DNA from: Nocardia flavorosea NBRC 108225
Lineage (GTDB): Bacteria; Actinomycetota; Actinomycetes; Mycobacteriales; Mycobacteriaceae
Direction of reading: 5' to 3'
DNA: 64,000 nucleotides
Assembly (NCBI RefSeq): GCF_001613385.1
Contig: NZ_BDCG01000009.1
Coordinates: forward strand, 62,001 to 126,000
Shown: positions 9,421-17,631 of the stretch, piece by piece
Layout of the letters: the number at the start of each line of letters is the position of its first letter
How positions within the stretch are numbered: the first letter of the stretch is position 1
Made by a program: the position numbers and the translations under genes
Notes under the pieces: generated by a model
What the model saw: the letters and a program-made list of their open reading frames with translations, nothing else
Told to the model about the DNA's origin: nothing
Databases searched by the model: none

Positions 9421-11886
9421 GTGAATATCGACGAGGCCGAACAGCGGTTCCGCACGGAGATCGCGGGGCTGCGTCCTGCAGCGGCGGCACCCGATCATGA
9501 ACTCGCGCCCGGGATCACCGGTGCGCGCTGCCTCGACCTGTTCACCGCACAGGTGCTGAGCAGGCAGGCCGATCTGGCTGCGCGGCGATTGGGGGCGAGC
9601 GGGCGAGGGTTCTACAGCATCGGATCGTCGGGGCATGAGGGCAATGTCGCCTTGGCCGCCGCGAGCCGCGTCACCGACCCCCTCATGCCGCATTACCGTT
9701 CCGGCGCACTGTTCATCGAGCGGGTGCGCCGGGCGGGCGGTATGCACCCGGTACGGGATCTTTTACTCGGAGTGGTCGCCGCCGCCACGGACCCCATCGC
9801 CGGCGGCCGGCACAAGGTGTTCGGCAGCGCGGCGGCCCATATCATCCCGCAGACCTCGACCATCGCCTCCCAGCTACCCCGCGCGGTAGGACTCGCGTTC
9901 GCGATCGAGCGCGCCGCCCGGCTCGGAATAGACTGCCCTTGGCCACGTGATGCGCTGGTGATGTGCGGCTTCGGCGATGCCTCGGCCAACCATTCGACCG
10001 CAGCCGGGGCGATCAACGCTGCGGTGCATACGGCGTACCTCGGGGTGCCCGTTCCGGTGTTGTTCGTCTGCGAGGACAACGGGATCGGGATCAGTGTTCC
10101 CACGCCGCCGGGATGGATCGAGCGGGCCTACGGTCACCGGCCGGGTCTGCGTTATTTCAGTGCGGACGGGTGCGATGTCCTCGATGCGGTCACCATCGCG
10201 TCCACCGCCGTGGAATGGGTGCGTGCGCACCGACGGCCGGCCTTCCTGCGACTGCGTACGGTGCGGTTGTTCGGGCATGCCGGGTCCGATGTGGAGTCCG
10301 CCTATCGCGACAGTGCCGCGGTCGCCGCCGATCTGAGCCGCGACCCGATCACCGCCACCGCTCGACTGCTGGTCGCTGCAGGAATCCGGACTCCGCAGGA
10401 GATTCTCGACGACTACGACCGCCTGGCCGCGCAGGTCACCGCCACGGTCGACGACGTGTGCCGGGAACCGCAGCTCGGCTCGGCGGACCAGGTGATCGCA
10501 CCGTTGGCGCCATCCCGCCCGGACGCGGTGCGCACGGACGTCCTGCGGTCCGGCCCACCGATACAGACACCCCGTCATCCGGGCACGCCGGGCGAATCCG
10601 GCAGTCGCGACGCTGTCTCCCCTGCCGACGACGCGTCGACGGACACCGCTCCCGGACCCGACGACGGGATAGCCGGCGACGACGGGCCCGGTCCAGGTGC
10701 GCCGCCGATCCGCCACGATCGGCGGGCCGGGCAGGCCCGGGTCTCGGCCCCCCGGTCCGAGCGGGGCCCGGTATCCGGGCAGGACACGCACGCGGACGGC
10801 CCTGAACACGGCCCCGCGGATCGCCCCGGGCCCGACAGCTCGCAGGCACCGCAGGCGGTCCCGGTGACGCTGGCGCAGGCACTCAACCACACTCTCGCCG
10901 AAATGCTGGCCCGCGACCGCGATGTTCTCGTTTTCGGCGAGGACGTCGCGCGCAAGGGCGGTGTCTACGGAGTCACCAAAGGGCTCGGTAAGAGATTCGG
11001 CGCGCGCCGCGTGTTCGATACCCTGCTCGACGAGCAGAGCATTCTCGGTACCGCGCTCGGCGCCGGACTCGCGGGTTTCGTCCCGATCCCGGAAATCCAG
11101 TACCTGGCCTACGTGCACAACGCCCTGGACCAGTTGCGGGGCGAGGCGGCCACCCTGTCGTTCTTCTCGGCGGGCCGCTACCGCAATCCGATGGTCGTAC
11201 GGATCGCCGGCTACGGCTATCAGCGAGGTTTCGGCGGGCATTTCCACAACGACAATTCCGTGGCCGCGTTGCGCGATATCCCCGGGCTCGTCGTGGCTTC
11301 ACCGTCTCGCCCCGATGATGCGGCGGCCGTACTCCGCACCTGTGTCTCGGCGGCACGGGTGGACGGACGGGTCTGTGTGCTGCTCGAACCCATCGCGCTG
11401 TATCACACCCGCGACCTGTACGAACCGGGTGACGACCGATGGGCGGCGCCTGTCACCGGCGACCATGTGCCCATCGGGCAGGCCCGCGTGTACGGCGAAG
11501 GAACCGATCTGACGATCGTCGCCTTCGCCAATTCCGTCCCCATGTGCCTGCGGGTCGCCCGCCGCCTGGCGCGGCACGGAATCACCGCCCGTGTCCTCGA
11601 CCTCCGCTGGCTGTCTCCGCTCCCCTACGCCGATCTACTGCGGCACGCCGAAGCCACCGGCCGCGTTCTGGTCGCCGACGAGACACGGCGTAGCGGCGGA
11701 ATCAGCGAATCGGTGTGCACGGCACTGGTGGACGGCGGGTTCACCGGGGCCCGGGCCCGGGTGACCAGTGCGGACAGCTTCGTCCCCCTCGGACCGGCCG
11801 CCGCGTCGATCTTGCTGAGCGAAACCGATATCGAAGCCGCCGCCCACCGGTTGCTCGCCGGCACCGGGAAATCCACGCCCGCGTGA
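9421..11886 (+). CDS. fused E1 alpha-beta subunit of a branched-chain-type 2-oxoacid dehydrogenase
   Basis: 821-aa ThDP-dependent E1 component joining alpha and beta subunits in one chain; it decarboxylates a 2-oxo acid (probably branched-chain) and passes the acyl group to an E2. The alpha half (about residues 1-345) has the ThDP motif GFGDASANHSTAAG, ending in FVCEDNGIGISVPTPPGW. The beta half (from about 479, VPVTLAQALNHTLAEMLARD) has VFGEDVARKGGVYGVTKGL, LDEQSILGTALGAGLAG and the C-terminal transketolase-type domain. A linker of roughly 130 residues rich in Pro, Gly, Asp and Arg joins them. The GTG at 9421 is chosen because the frame closes just upstream and the alpha domain starts promptly. 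No E2 or E3 gene lies beside it. Confidence 0.88.
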   Translation: MNIDEAEQRFRTEIAGLRPAAAAPDHELAPGITGARCLDLFTAQVLSRQADLAARRLGASGRGFYSIGSSGHEGNVALAAASRVTDPLMPHYRSGALFIERVRRAGGMHPVRDLLLGVVAAATDPIAGGRHKVFGSAAAHIIPQTSTIASQLPRAVGLAFAIERAARLGIDCPWPRDALVMCGFGDASANHSTAAGAINAAVHTAYLGVPVPVLFVCEDNGIGISVPTPPGWIERAYGHRPGLRYFSADGCDVLDAVTIASTAVEWVRAHRRPAFLRLRTVRLFGHAGSDVESAYRDSAAVAADLSRDPITATARLLVAAGIRTPQEILDDYDRLAAQVTATVDDVCREPQLGSADQVIAPLAPSRPDAVRTDVLRSGPPIQTPRHPGTPGESGSRDAVSPADDASTDTAPGPDDGIAGDDGPGPGAPPIRHDRRAGQARVSAPRSERGPVSGQDTHADGPEHGPADRPGPDSSQAPQAVPVTLAQALNHTLAEMLARDRDVLVFGEDVARKGGVYGVTKGLGKRFGARRVFDTLLDEQSILGTALGAGLAGFVPIPEIQYLAYVHNALDQLRGEAATLSFFSAGRYRNPMVVRIAGYGYQRGFGGHFHNDNSVAALRDIPGLVVASPSRPDDAAAVLRTCVSAARVDGRVCVLLEPIALYHTRDLYEPGDDRWAAPVTGDHVPIGQARVYGEGTDLTIVAFANSVPMCLRVARRLARHGITARVLDLRWLSPLPYADLLRHAEATGRVLVADETRRSGGISESVCTALVDGGFTGARARVTSADSFVPLGPAAASILLSETDIEAAAHRLLAGTGKSTPA

Positions 11887-11897
11887 CTCCCGACCGG

Positions 11898-12845
11898 CTA
11901 TCGGGCGATTCCACCGGCGAACGGCAGTTCACGCCACTGCGCGAGGGCGGGGGTCAGATAGTCGTGCAGGACCGGTTGCTGCGGTACCAGGGCCAGACAG
12001 GCGACGACCCGCAGCATCCCCACCGCGTTCACGAATCGCAGCACACCGGCGTCGAGCGTGCGGATACCGTTGCGGCGGGCACCGCTGTCGTAGGCGGCTT
12101 CCAGTTCGGGCCCGAGACCCGCCAGATCCCATTCGACCGGGCCCAGCGTGACGAGTTCGAAGTCGGCGAACAGGTGTCCGCCCACACCGGCGAAGATGTT
12201 GGCCGGCGGCGAATCGCCGTGTACGGGTTGCACGTCGATCCCGGGGAAGAAATCCTCGAAAGCCCGCCGGGAACGGACGAGCGGGCCGAGGACCCGCCAC
12301 TCGCGGCGAGCCCGGTCCAGATCGGCGGCGTCGAGCAGATCCGGGTATTCGCCGAGCACCGTGAGACTTTCGGTGACGAAATCCGGTTCGGCGGCGGACA
12401 GGAAAGGTAGTGGCCTCGGATACGCCCGTAGCGCAGCGTGCAGATCGGCGACGAGATCACAGTTCGCCGCATAGTCGGGCGATGCAGCCCGGTCTTCTTC
12501 CGCATACTGCCAGAACGTCATCGAGAATCCGTCGCGCCGGACAGGCTCCCGGGGTACCGCCGGACTCGGAGCGATCACCGGGACCCCTTGCCCGGCAAGC
12601 CACGTCGTCACCTCCAGCTCTGCCTGCTGGCGCCTCCCCAGCAACGCGAGCTGGGCCGGCGACAACACAGTGGGAACCCGCGCCACCACGGGCTCCGGCC
12701 CGAGGTGCACCACCACCGAGAACATATCGTGCAGCACAGCGGCATCGGTCACGACGAGCCCGAGATCGCGGGCAGCACCGACGGCCGCATCGACAGCGGC
12801 GGACGTACGGCGGGCAAGCTCCTGCGGCGTCACGAAATCGGTCAC
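11898..12845 (-). CDS. APH-family phosphotransferase
   Basis: Aminoglycoside-phosphotransferase/choline-kinase fold protein (315 aa). The catalytic loop reads VHGDSPPANIFAGV (HGD..N type; residue after D is Ser) and is followed by LFADFELVTLGPVEWDLAGL, the DxE metal-binding equivalent of the DFG motif. The N-terminal half carries the nucleotide-binding beta-sheet (FSVVVHLGPEPVVARVP). Such proteins phosphorylate small molecules; the substrate cannot be told from sequence, and antibiotic resistance should not be assumed. It converges with the E1 gene, leaving an 11-bp gap. Confidence 0.85.
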   Translation of the reverse strand: MTDFVTPQELARRTSAAVDAAVGAARDLGLVVTDAAVLHDMFSVVVHLGPEPVVARVPTVLSPAQLALLGRRQQAELEVTTWLAGQGVPVIAPSPAVPREPVRRDGFSMTFWQYAEEDRAASPDYAANCDLVADLHAALRAYPRPLPFLSAAEPDFVTESLTVLGEYPDLLDAADLDRARREWRVLGPLVRSRRAFEDFFPGIDVQPVHGDSPPANIFAGVGGHLFADFELVTLGPVEWDLAGLGPELEAAYDSGARRNGIRTLDAGVLRFVNAVGMLRVVACLALVPQQPVLHDYLTPALAQWRELPFAGGIAR

Positions 12846-13084
12846 GCCCGAATCGTCGCACGTCCGGGCCGGCGCCCGGTTTCTGCCCGCTTATCGCAGC
12901 CATTCACCCACCGCCGGCTACCGGGTCCCGCATTCGCCAGGTCGACCGGGCAACCCGCTCGAAATCGGCCCCGGGCGCCCGAAGCGGGACAGCACACCCA
13001 CGTCCGTTCCGACCTGCAGGGGCAGGCATGCGTGCTGGTCCCAGAGCAAGTCCATGGATCGGATACTGCCCGTCCGCGCAACAT

Positions 13085-13678
13085 TCACAGCAGCCGCCGC
13101 TGAACGGCGTCGGCCATGATCGTGTCAACGATCCGGCCCACAGCCGCGGTGTCCGGTCGTGCCGGGGCGCCCGCGAACAGCAGATGTCCGGCGCCGATCA
13201 GCGATAGCGCCAGTGTTTCGGTATCCGCATCGGCAGCGATACGGCCTTGCGCGCATTCGTCGGCCAGGTAGCCGGCGATCATGGTGCCGGCCTCGGTGAG
13301 GACGGGCAGGCCGGGTGCGGTCCGGCGTAATCGTGTGCGTAATTCGTCTCGGGCCACGATCAGGGCCACGATCGCCACCGCGACCGGGTCGAAAAGCTCG
13401 AGCAAGGCCTCGGTGAGGTTGTCCTTCACGGTCCCGGTGCCGGCAGATCGGCGCAGGGTCTGCGCCTGGTCCGCGAGCCGGGTGAGCCGGCCTTCGACCA
13501 GTTCGGCGAGGAATGCGTCGAAATCGTCGAAATACCTGTGCAGGACGCCTTTGGCCACTCCGGCTTCGGTGGTGACGGCGCGGCTGGTCAACGCGCTCGC
13601 CCCGTCTCGCAGCAGGATACGTTCGGCCGCGTCGAACAACTGCTGACGCGCGTCTCGGATATGCACACCGGTCGGCAC
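13085..13678 (-). CDS. TetR-family transcriptional regulator
   Basis: 197-aa TetR-type repressor. The N-terminal DNA-binding domain reads RDARQQLFDAAERILLRDG, then SALTSRAVTTEAGVAKGVLH and RYFDDFDAFLAELVEGRL. The C-terminal ligand domain is all-helical with no recognisable ligand motif. I use the GTG at 13678 (VPTGVHIRD); the open frame runs back to 13879 but that part is Arg/Gly-rich and crosses the divergent gene. It is transcribed away from the methyltransferase at 13750, and two palindromes between them look like its operators. Confidence 0.88.
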   Translation of the reverse strand: MPTGVHIRDARQQLFDAAERILLRDGASALTSRAVTTEAGVAKGVLHRYFDDFDAFLAELVEGRLTRLADQAQTLRRSAGTGTVKDNLTEALLELFDPVAVAIVALIVARDELRTRLRRTAPGLPVLTEAGTMIAGYLADECAQGRIAADADTETLALSLIGAGHLLFAGAPARPDTAAVGRIVDTIMADAVQRRLL

Positions 13679-13719
13679 CGAGTCCGTCCCTTCACTGGTT
13701 TTCCTGCCCGCCGATTGCC

Positions 13720-13757
13720 TAGTGGGCGGCCGCCCACTAATGTGGGCGCATGCCCAC
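13720..13757. promoter_or_regulatory. paired palindromic operator between tetR and methyltransferase genes
   Basis: A perfect 20-bp palindrome TAGTGGGCGGCCGCCCACTA occupies 13720-13739. A second, near-palindromic copy of the same half-site (GTGGGCGCATGCCCAC) occupies 13742-13757 and contains the ATG of the methyltransferase gene. The shared half-site is GTGGGC/GCCCAC. Placement between a TetR gene and its divergent neighbour suggests autoregulation and direct repression of the neighbour; binding is inferred. Confidence 0.7.
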
Positions 13758-14577
13758 TCTACCGCGGCCCTACTCTTCGTCCTCCCAGCCGGAGCCACAC
13801 CGGCACCGCGAGGTCGCCGAATCGTTCGGCGCCGACCCACAACGCTACGACCGGGCCCGCCCCCGCTACCCCGACGCACTCGTCACTCGGATCATCACCA
13901 CGAGCCCAGGCCGCGATGTTCTCGATATCGGTTGCGGCACCGGTATCGAAGCCCGGCAATTCCAGGAGGCCGGGTGCACGGTGCTCGGCATAGACCCGGA
14001 CGACCGGATGGCTGCATTCGCCCGCGACACCGGGGTCGAGGTCGAAACCGCCACGTTCGAAGCCTGGGATCCGGCCGGCCGCACCTTCGACGCGGTCGTC
14101 GCCGGCCAGGCCTGGCACTGGGTCGACCCGGTCACCGGTCCCGCAAAGGCCGCGCAGGTCCTGCGCCCGGGCGGCCGGATCGCCGTATTCGGGCATGCAT
14201 TCGATGCCCCCGCCGAAGTCACCCGGGCACTGGCCGCGGCCTACGCGAGGATCGTGCCCGATTCGCCCTTCAGCAGTGCGGCCACCAGCGCGAAATCCGC
14301 GCTCGAAACCTACCGGGAAATGTTCGCCGCAGCCGCCGACGGTATCCGCCGGGCGGGCCGGTTCGACGAACCCGAGCAATGGCGTTTCGACTGGGAGCAG
14401 TCCTACACCCGGGACCAGTGGCTGGACCATCTGCCCACCACCGGCCCGCTCACCCGGCTCACCCCGGATCAGCTGACGACTGTGCTCGACAACGTCGGTG
14501 CCGCCATCGACGAAATCGGCGGCCGTTTCACCATGCCGTACACCACGCTCGCGGCGACTGCCACGCTGGCCGGCTGA
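13750..14577 (+). CDS. class I SAM-dependent methyltransferase
   Basis: 275-aa Rossmann-fold methyltransferase of the Methyltransf_11 type. Motif I is VLDIGCGTGIEARQFQEAG near residue 57; the acidic residue for the SAM ribose is in LGIDPDDRM; motif IV is FDAVVAGQAWHWVDP. It resembles ubiquinone/menaquinone-like or small-molecule methyltransferases; the substrate is unknown. The start ATG 13750 lies inside a palindrome proposed to be a TetR operator, so binding there could block both transcription and initiation. It runs divergently from the TetR gene. Confidence 0.86.
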   Translation: MPTLPRPYSSSSQPEPHRHREVAESFGADPQRYDRARPRYPDALVTRIITTSPGRDVLDIGCGTGIEARQFQEAGCTVLGIDPDDRMAAFARDTGVEVETATFEAWDPAGRTFDAVVAGQAWHWVDPVTGPAKAAQVLRPGGRIAVFGHAFDAPAEVTRALAAAYARIVPDSPFSSAATSAKSALETYREMFAAAADGIRRAGRFDEPEQWRFDWEQSYTRDQWLDHLPTTGPLTRLTPDQLTTVLDNVGAAIDEIGGRFTMPYTTLAATATLAG

Positions 14578-14653
14578 ACCCACCGCAACGACCGGGCGCA
14601 TAAGGGGCGCTGGTCATCGGCCGTCGAGAAACCTCGGCCGAACCGGCTGTGGG

Positions 14654-14908
14654 TCAGCGGATCCCGTACTCGGCCAGCGCATCCACCAGTGCACACAGCC
14701 GCTGATCGACCGGCAGGGGCTCCACCAGCGTGACCGCACAGCCCAGTCCGGCGGCGGCACCGTCGGCCTCGTAGCTGTCACCGATCATCAGGACCTCGCC
14801 GGGGGCGATACCGATACGGCGACAGGCGATATCGAAGAGCCGCGGATCGGGTTTCACCGCACCCTCGGCATACGACAGGACGAACTCGGTCACCTGCTCG
14901 GCGACCCC
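14654..14908 (-). pseudogene. HAD-superfamily hydrolase, C-terminal half (split by transposon)
   Basis: C-terminal part of a HAD phosphatase-like hydrolase: GVAEQVTEFVLSYAEGAVKP holds motif III (Lys in GAVKPDPRLF), and GEVLMIGDSYEADGAAAG is motif IV. The reading frame enters from the target-duplication bases 14904-14908 with no start codon of its own. The N-terminal part lies 15 kb away at 30172-30585. Joining the pieces at the duplicated GGGGT (minus strand) restores ...VFKRAGV-AEQVTEFV... in frame. The GTG at 14893 could be misread as a start of a 79-aa gene. Confidence 0.9.
14904..14908. repeat. left target-site duplication (ACCCC)
   Basis: ACCCC immediately left of the element, repeated at 30172-30176 on the right. 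Five-bp duplications are typical of Tn7/Tn5053/Tn552-type transposition. The HAD reading frame is restored if only one copy is kept. Confidence 0.92.
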
Positions 14909-15008
14909 TGTGATTGTTCGAAGTCGTGTTCAGTGCTGACCTGCGGGTTCGGTTCTGGTTGAAGAGGACTTCGGTCATCGGCGTGTCTCGAACTCGGGTT
15001 CAGTAGCG
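14909..15008 (+). repeat. left end of transposon: terminal inverted repeat and inner repeat
   Basis: Terminal repeat at 14909-14935 with core TTCGAAGTCG then TTCAGTG. A diverged direct copy at 14986-15008 has core CTCGAACTCGGGTTCAGTAG. Such repeated sites near each end are the transposase-binding sites of Tn7/Tn5053-type elements. The region before tniA (to 15049) otherwise holds only its promoter. Confidence 0.82.
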
Positions 15009-15049
15009 TGCTTTTCGCTCGTACTCGTCTGCAGTAAGGGAATCGCGGG

Positions 15050-16723
15050 ATGGTCGGGGATTCGTCGGTGGCTGATCGGGGTGTGTTGACCGCGGAGGAG
15101 GCGCGCTGGCAGGTGGCGGTGCGGCGGGCGGAGGTGGTCGGAGCTTTAGCGCGGTTGGATCGGGTGAGTGTGGCCGCTGCCGATGAGGCCGCCGTCGAGT
15201 TGGGGGTGACGCAGCGGCAGGTGTATGCGCTGGTGAAGCGGTGGCGGGCTGGTGAGGGGGTGGTGTCGGATCTGCTGCCGGGCCGGTCGTCGGGTGGCCG
15301 GGGTGGTGAGCGGTTGCCGGATGAGGTGGAGGAGATTGTGCGGACGGTGCTGCGGGCGCGGTATTTGACTCGTCAGCGGCGGTCGGTGGCGGTGATCTGC
15401 CGGGAGATCGATCGGGAGTGCAAGGTGCGCGGGTTGCGGCCGCCGTCGCGGTCGGCGGTGCAGCGTCGGATCGGCAGGCTGGATCCGGTGAAGACTGTGG
15501 CAGCGCGGGAGGGTCAGGGCGCGGCCCGGGCCCGCAGGCCCGCCGGTGGGGTGGCGCCGCCGGTGGAGGGGGTGTTGGAGCGGGTGCAGATCGATCACAC
15601 TCCGGCGGATGTGATCGTGGTCGACGAGCATCATCGGCTGCCGATCGGGCGTCCGTATGTGACGGCGGCGATCGACGAGGCCACCAAGTGCGTGCCCGGG
15701 TTCGTGCTCACTTTGGAGGCGCCGTCGGCGACTTCGGTGGGACTGTGTTTGGCGCACATGGCGATCGACAAACGCGCGTGGTTGGAACGCATCGGGGTGC
15801 AGGCGGTGTGGCCGATGAGCGGCAAACCCGCCCGGCTGTATACCGACAACGCGACGGAGTTCAAGAGCGAAGCGTTGCGGCGGGGTTGTGACCAGCACGG
15901 CATCACGGTCGGCTACCGGCCGCCGGGTGCCCCGCATTACGGCGGGGTCGTGGAACGCCTGGTCGGGACGATGATGCGGATGGTCCACGAATTGCCGGGT
16001 ACGACGTTTTCCGACACTCGTGAGCGCGGTGACTACGACAGCGACGCGAAGGCTGTTCGCACCTTGGCTGAGTTGCAACGCTGGATGGCCCTATCCGTGG
16101 CCTGTTATCACGGTGAACCCCATGACGGGTTGGGTGGGCGGACCCCGGGCGGGCTGTGGGCGGAGAAGGTGGCCGCCCAGGGCGCGCCGCCGACGGTGAC
16201 GAACGAGGCGGCGTTTCTGGTCGATTTCTTGCCGGTGGAGCGCAGATCGTTGCGGCGCACCGGGTTCGTGCTTGATCACGTGCAGTACTACAGCGACGTG
16301 TTGAAGCCGTTGATTGCACGGCGCGAGCAGCTGGGGAAGGTGGTGTTGCGGCGCGACCCGCGCGATATTTCCCGGATCTGGGCGCTGCATCCGGAGACCG
16401 GCGAGTACCTGGAGGTGCCGTACCGGACGTGGTCGCGGCCGGCGATCTCCTTGTGGGAACAGCGCGCGGCGGTGGCCCGGTTGCGGGAGTCCGGCCGCGC
16501 CGAGATCGACGAGAACGCACTGTTCGCGATGGTCGAGCAGATGCGCCACATCACCGCCGAAGCGACTGCGACCAGTCGGCGAGCGCGCCGCAACACCGAA
16601 CGCCGCCGAGCGATCCCGGCACGCAGCCGGGCCATGCCACCGGCACCACCACCGCCACCAGCGGTGGCCGAGGGTGCTGAGCCGAGGGTGGTGGCGCCGT
16701 TCGAGGTGATCGAGCAGTGGTGA
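15050..16723 (+). CDS. tniA: TniA-type DDE transposase
   Basis: 557-aa transposase of the Mu/TniA/TnsB group (rve integrase core), which cuts and joins the element ends. The N-terminal 150 residues contain helix-turn-helix-like segments (TQRQVYALVKRWRAGEG). The catalytic triad is visible: Asp in VQIDHTPAD (residue about 182), Asp in LYTDNATEFKSE (about 266), and Glu in GGVVERLVGT (about 302). A Mu-type C-terminal beta domain follows and a Pro-rich, basic tail contacts TniB in related systems. The ATG at 15050 follows AAGGGA at 15036-15041. It overlaps tniB by 7 bp. Size and domain order match TniA of Tn5053-like elements. Confidence 0.93.
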   Translation: MVGDSSVADRGVLTAEEARWQVAVRRAEVVGALARLDRVSVAAADEAAVELGVTQRQVYALVKRWRAGEGVVSDLLPGRSSGGRGGERLPDEVEEIVRTVLRARYLTRQRRSVAVICREIDRECKVRGLRPPSRSAVQRRIGRLDPVKTVAAREGQGAARARRPAGGVAPPVEGVLERVQIDHTPADVIVVDEHHRLPIGRPYVTAAIDEATKCVPGFVLTLEAPSATSVGLCLAHMAIDKRAWLERIGVQAVWPMSGKPARLYTDNATEFKSEALRRGCDQHGITVGYRPPGAPHYGGVVERLVGTMMRMVHELPGTTFSDTRERGDYDSDAKAVRTLAELQRWMALSVACYHGEPHDGLGGRTPGGLWAEKVAAQGAPPTVTNEAAFLVDFLPVERRSLRRTGFVLDHVQYYSDVLKPLIARREQLGKVVLRRDPRDISRIWALHPETGEYLEVPYRTWSRPAISLWEQRAAVARLRESGRAEIDENALFAMVEQMRHITAEATATSRRARRNTERRRAIPARSRAMPPAPPPPPAVAEGAEPRVVAPFEVIEQW

Positions 16724-17631
16724 CCGTCGGTGAACCCCTCGACCTGTCGCATCTGCATCCGTCGGCGCAGCGGCCGGCGATGCTGCCGGATGCCGAGCGG
16801 ATCCAGTACGTGCGGGCGGATCGGTGGATCGGCTACACCCGCGCGAGGCAAGCGTTGGCCCGACTGGAGGGGCTGCTCACGATGCCGGATAAGCAGCGGA
16901 TGCCGAACCTGCTGCTCATCGGTGCGACGAACAACGGCAAGTCGATGATCATCGAGAAGTTCCGCCGTGACCACCCGCCGGTCTCGCATGCCGATAGGGA
17001 GGAGATCGCGGTGCTGACCGTGCAGATGCCGTCGGAGCCGTCGGTGTCGCGGTTCTATGTCGCGGTGCTGGCCGCGCTGGGGGCGCCGATCCGGCCGCGG
17101 GCGCCGCGGCTGGCCGAGCTGGAACAGCTGGTGCTGCGCCTGCTGCGGACCTGTGGTGTGCGGGTGCTGGTGATCGATGAGCTGCACAATGTGCTCGCCG
17201 GGAGGGGAGACACGCGCCGGGAGTTTCTGAACGTGCTGCGGTTTCTGGGCAACGAGCTGCGGATTCCGCTGGTCGGGGTCGGTACCCGGGACGCCTATCT
17301 GGCGATCCGTTCCGATCCGCAGCTGGAGAATCGGTTCGCGCCATTCACGCTGCCGCTGTGGGAGCCCGGGGACGAGGCGTGTGCGTTGCTGGCGAGTTTC
17401 GCGGCGTCGTTCCCGCTGCGGCGGTCTTCTCCGATCGCGACCGAGGAGATGGCGTCGTACCTGCTCACCCGGTGTGAGGGCACGATCGGGGAACTGACCG
17501 CGTTGCTGTCGGAGGCGGCGATCGCGGCGATCGAATCCGGGGAGGAGACGATCAACCAGCGCACCCTGCTGCTGGCGTCGTATGCGGGGCCGACCGAGCG
17601 GCGGCGGATGTTCGAACGCGAGCTGGCGTGA
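16717..17631 (+). CDS. tniB: TniB-type AAA+ transposition ATPase
   Basis: 304-aa AAA+ regulator of the TniB/TnsC class; it forms an ATP-dependent complex on target DNA and recruits the transposase. Walker A is GATNNGKS (residues about 69-76) and Walker B is VLVIDELHN (about 151-157). A sensor-like segment GVGTRDAYLAIRSDPQLENRF follows. The GTG at 16717 (or 16720, GTGA overlap) starts inside the end of tniA, and its stop overlaps the start of tniQ1, so translation is probably coupled through the set. Confidence 0.93.
   Translation: MVTVGEPLDLSHLHPSAQRPAMLPDAERIQYVRADRWIGYTRARQALARLEGLLTMPDKQRMPNLLLIGATNNGKSMIIEKFRRDHPPVSHADREEIAVLTVQMPSEPSVSRFYVAVLAALGAPIRPRAPRLAELEQLVLRLLRTCGVRVLVIDELHNVLAGRGDTRREFLNVLRFLGNELRIPLVGVGTRDAYLAIRSDPQLENRFAPFTLPLWEPGDEACALLASFAASFPLRRSSPIATEEMASYLLTRCEGTIGELTALLSEAAIAAIESGEETINQRTLLLASYAGPTERRRMFERELA

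Noticed and set aside
9874-11247. Minus-strand open frame (457 aa) opposite the fused E1 gene
   Set aside because: No motif; E1 alpha and beta domains are clear on the plus strand across the same bases.
14654-14893. Independent 79-aa HAD-like gene
   Set aside because: It is the end of a split gene; the true start is 15 kb away across the transposon.
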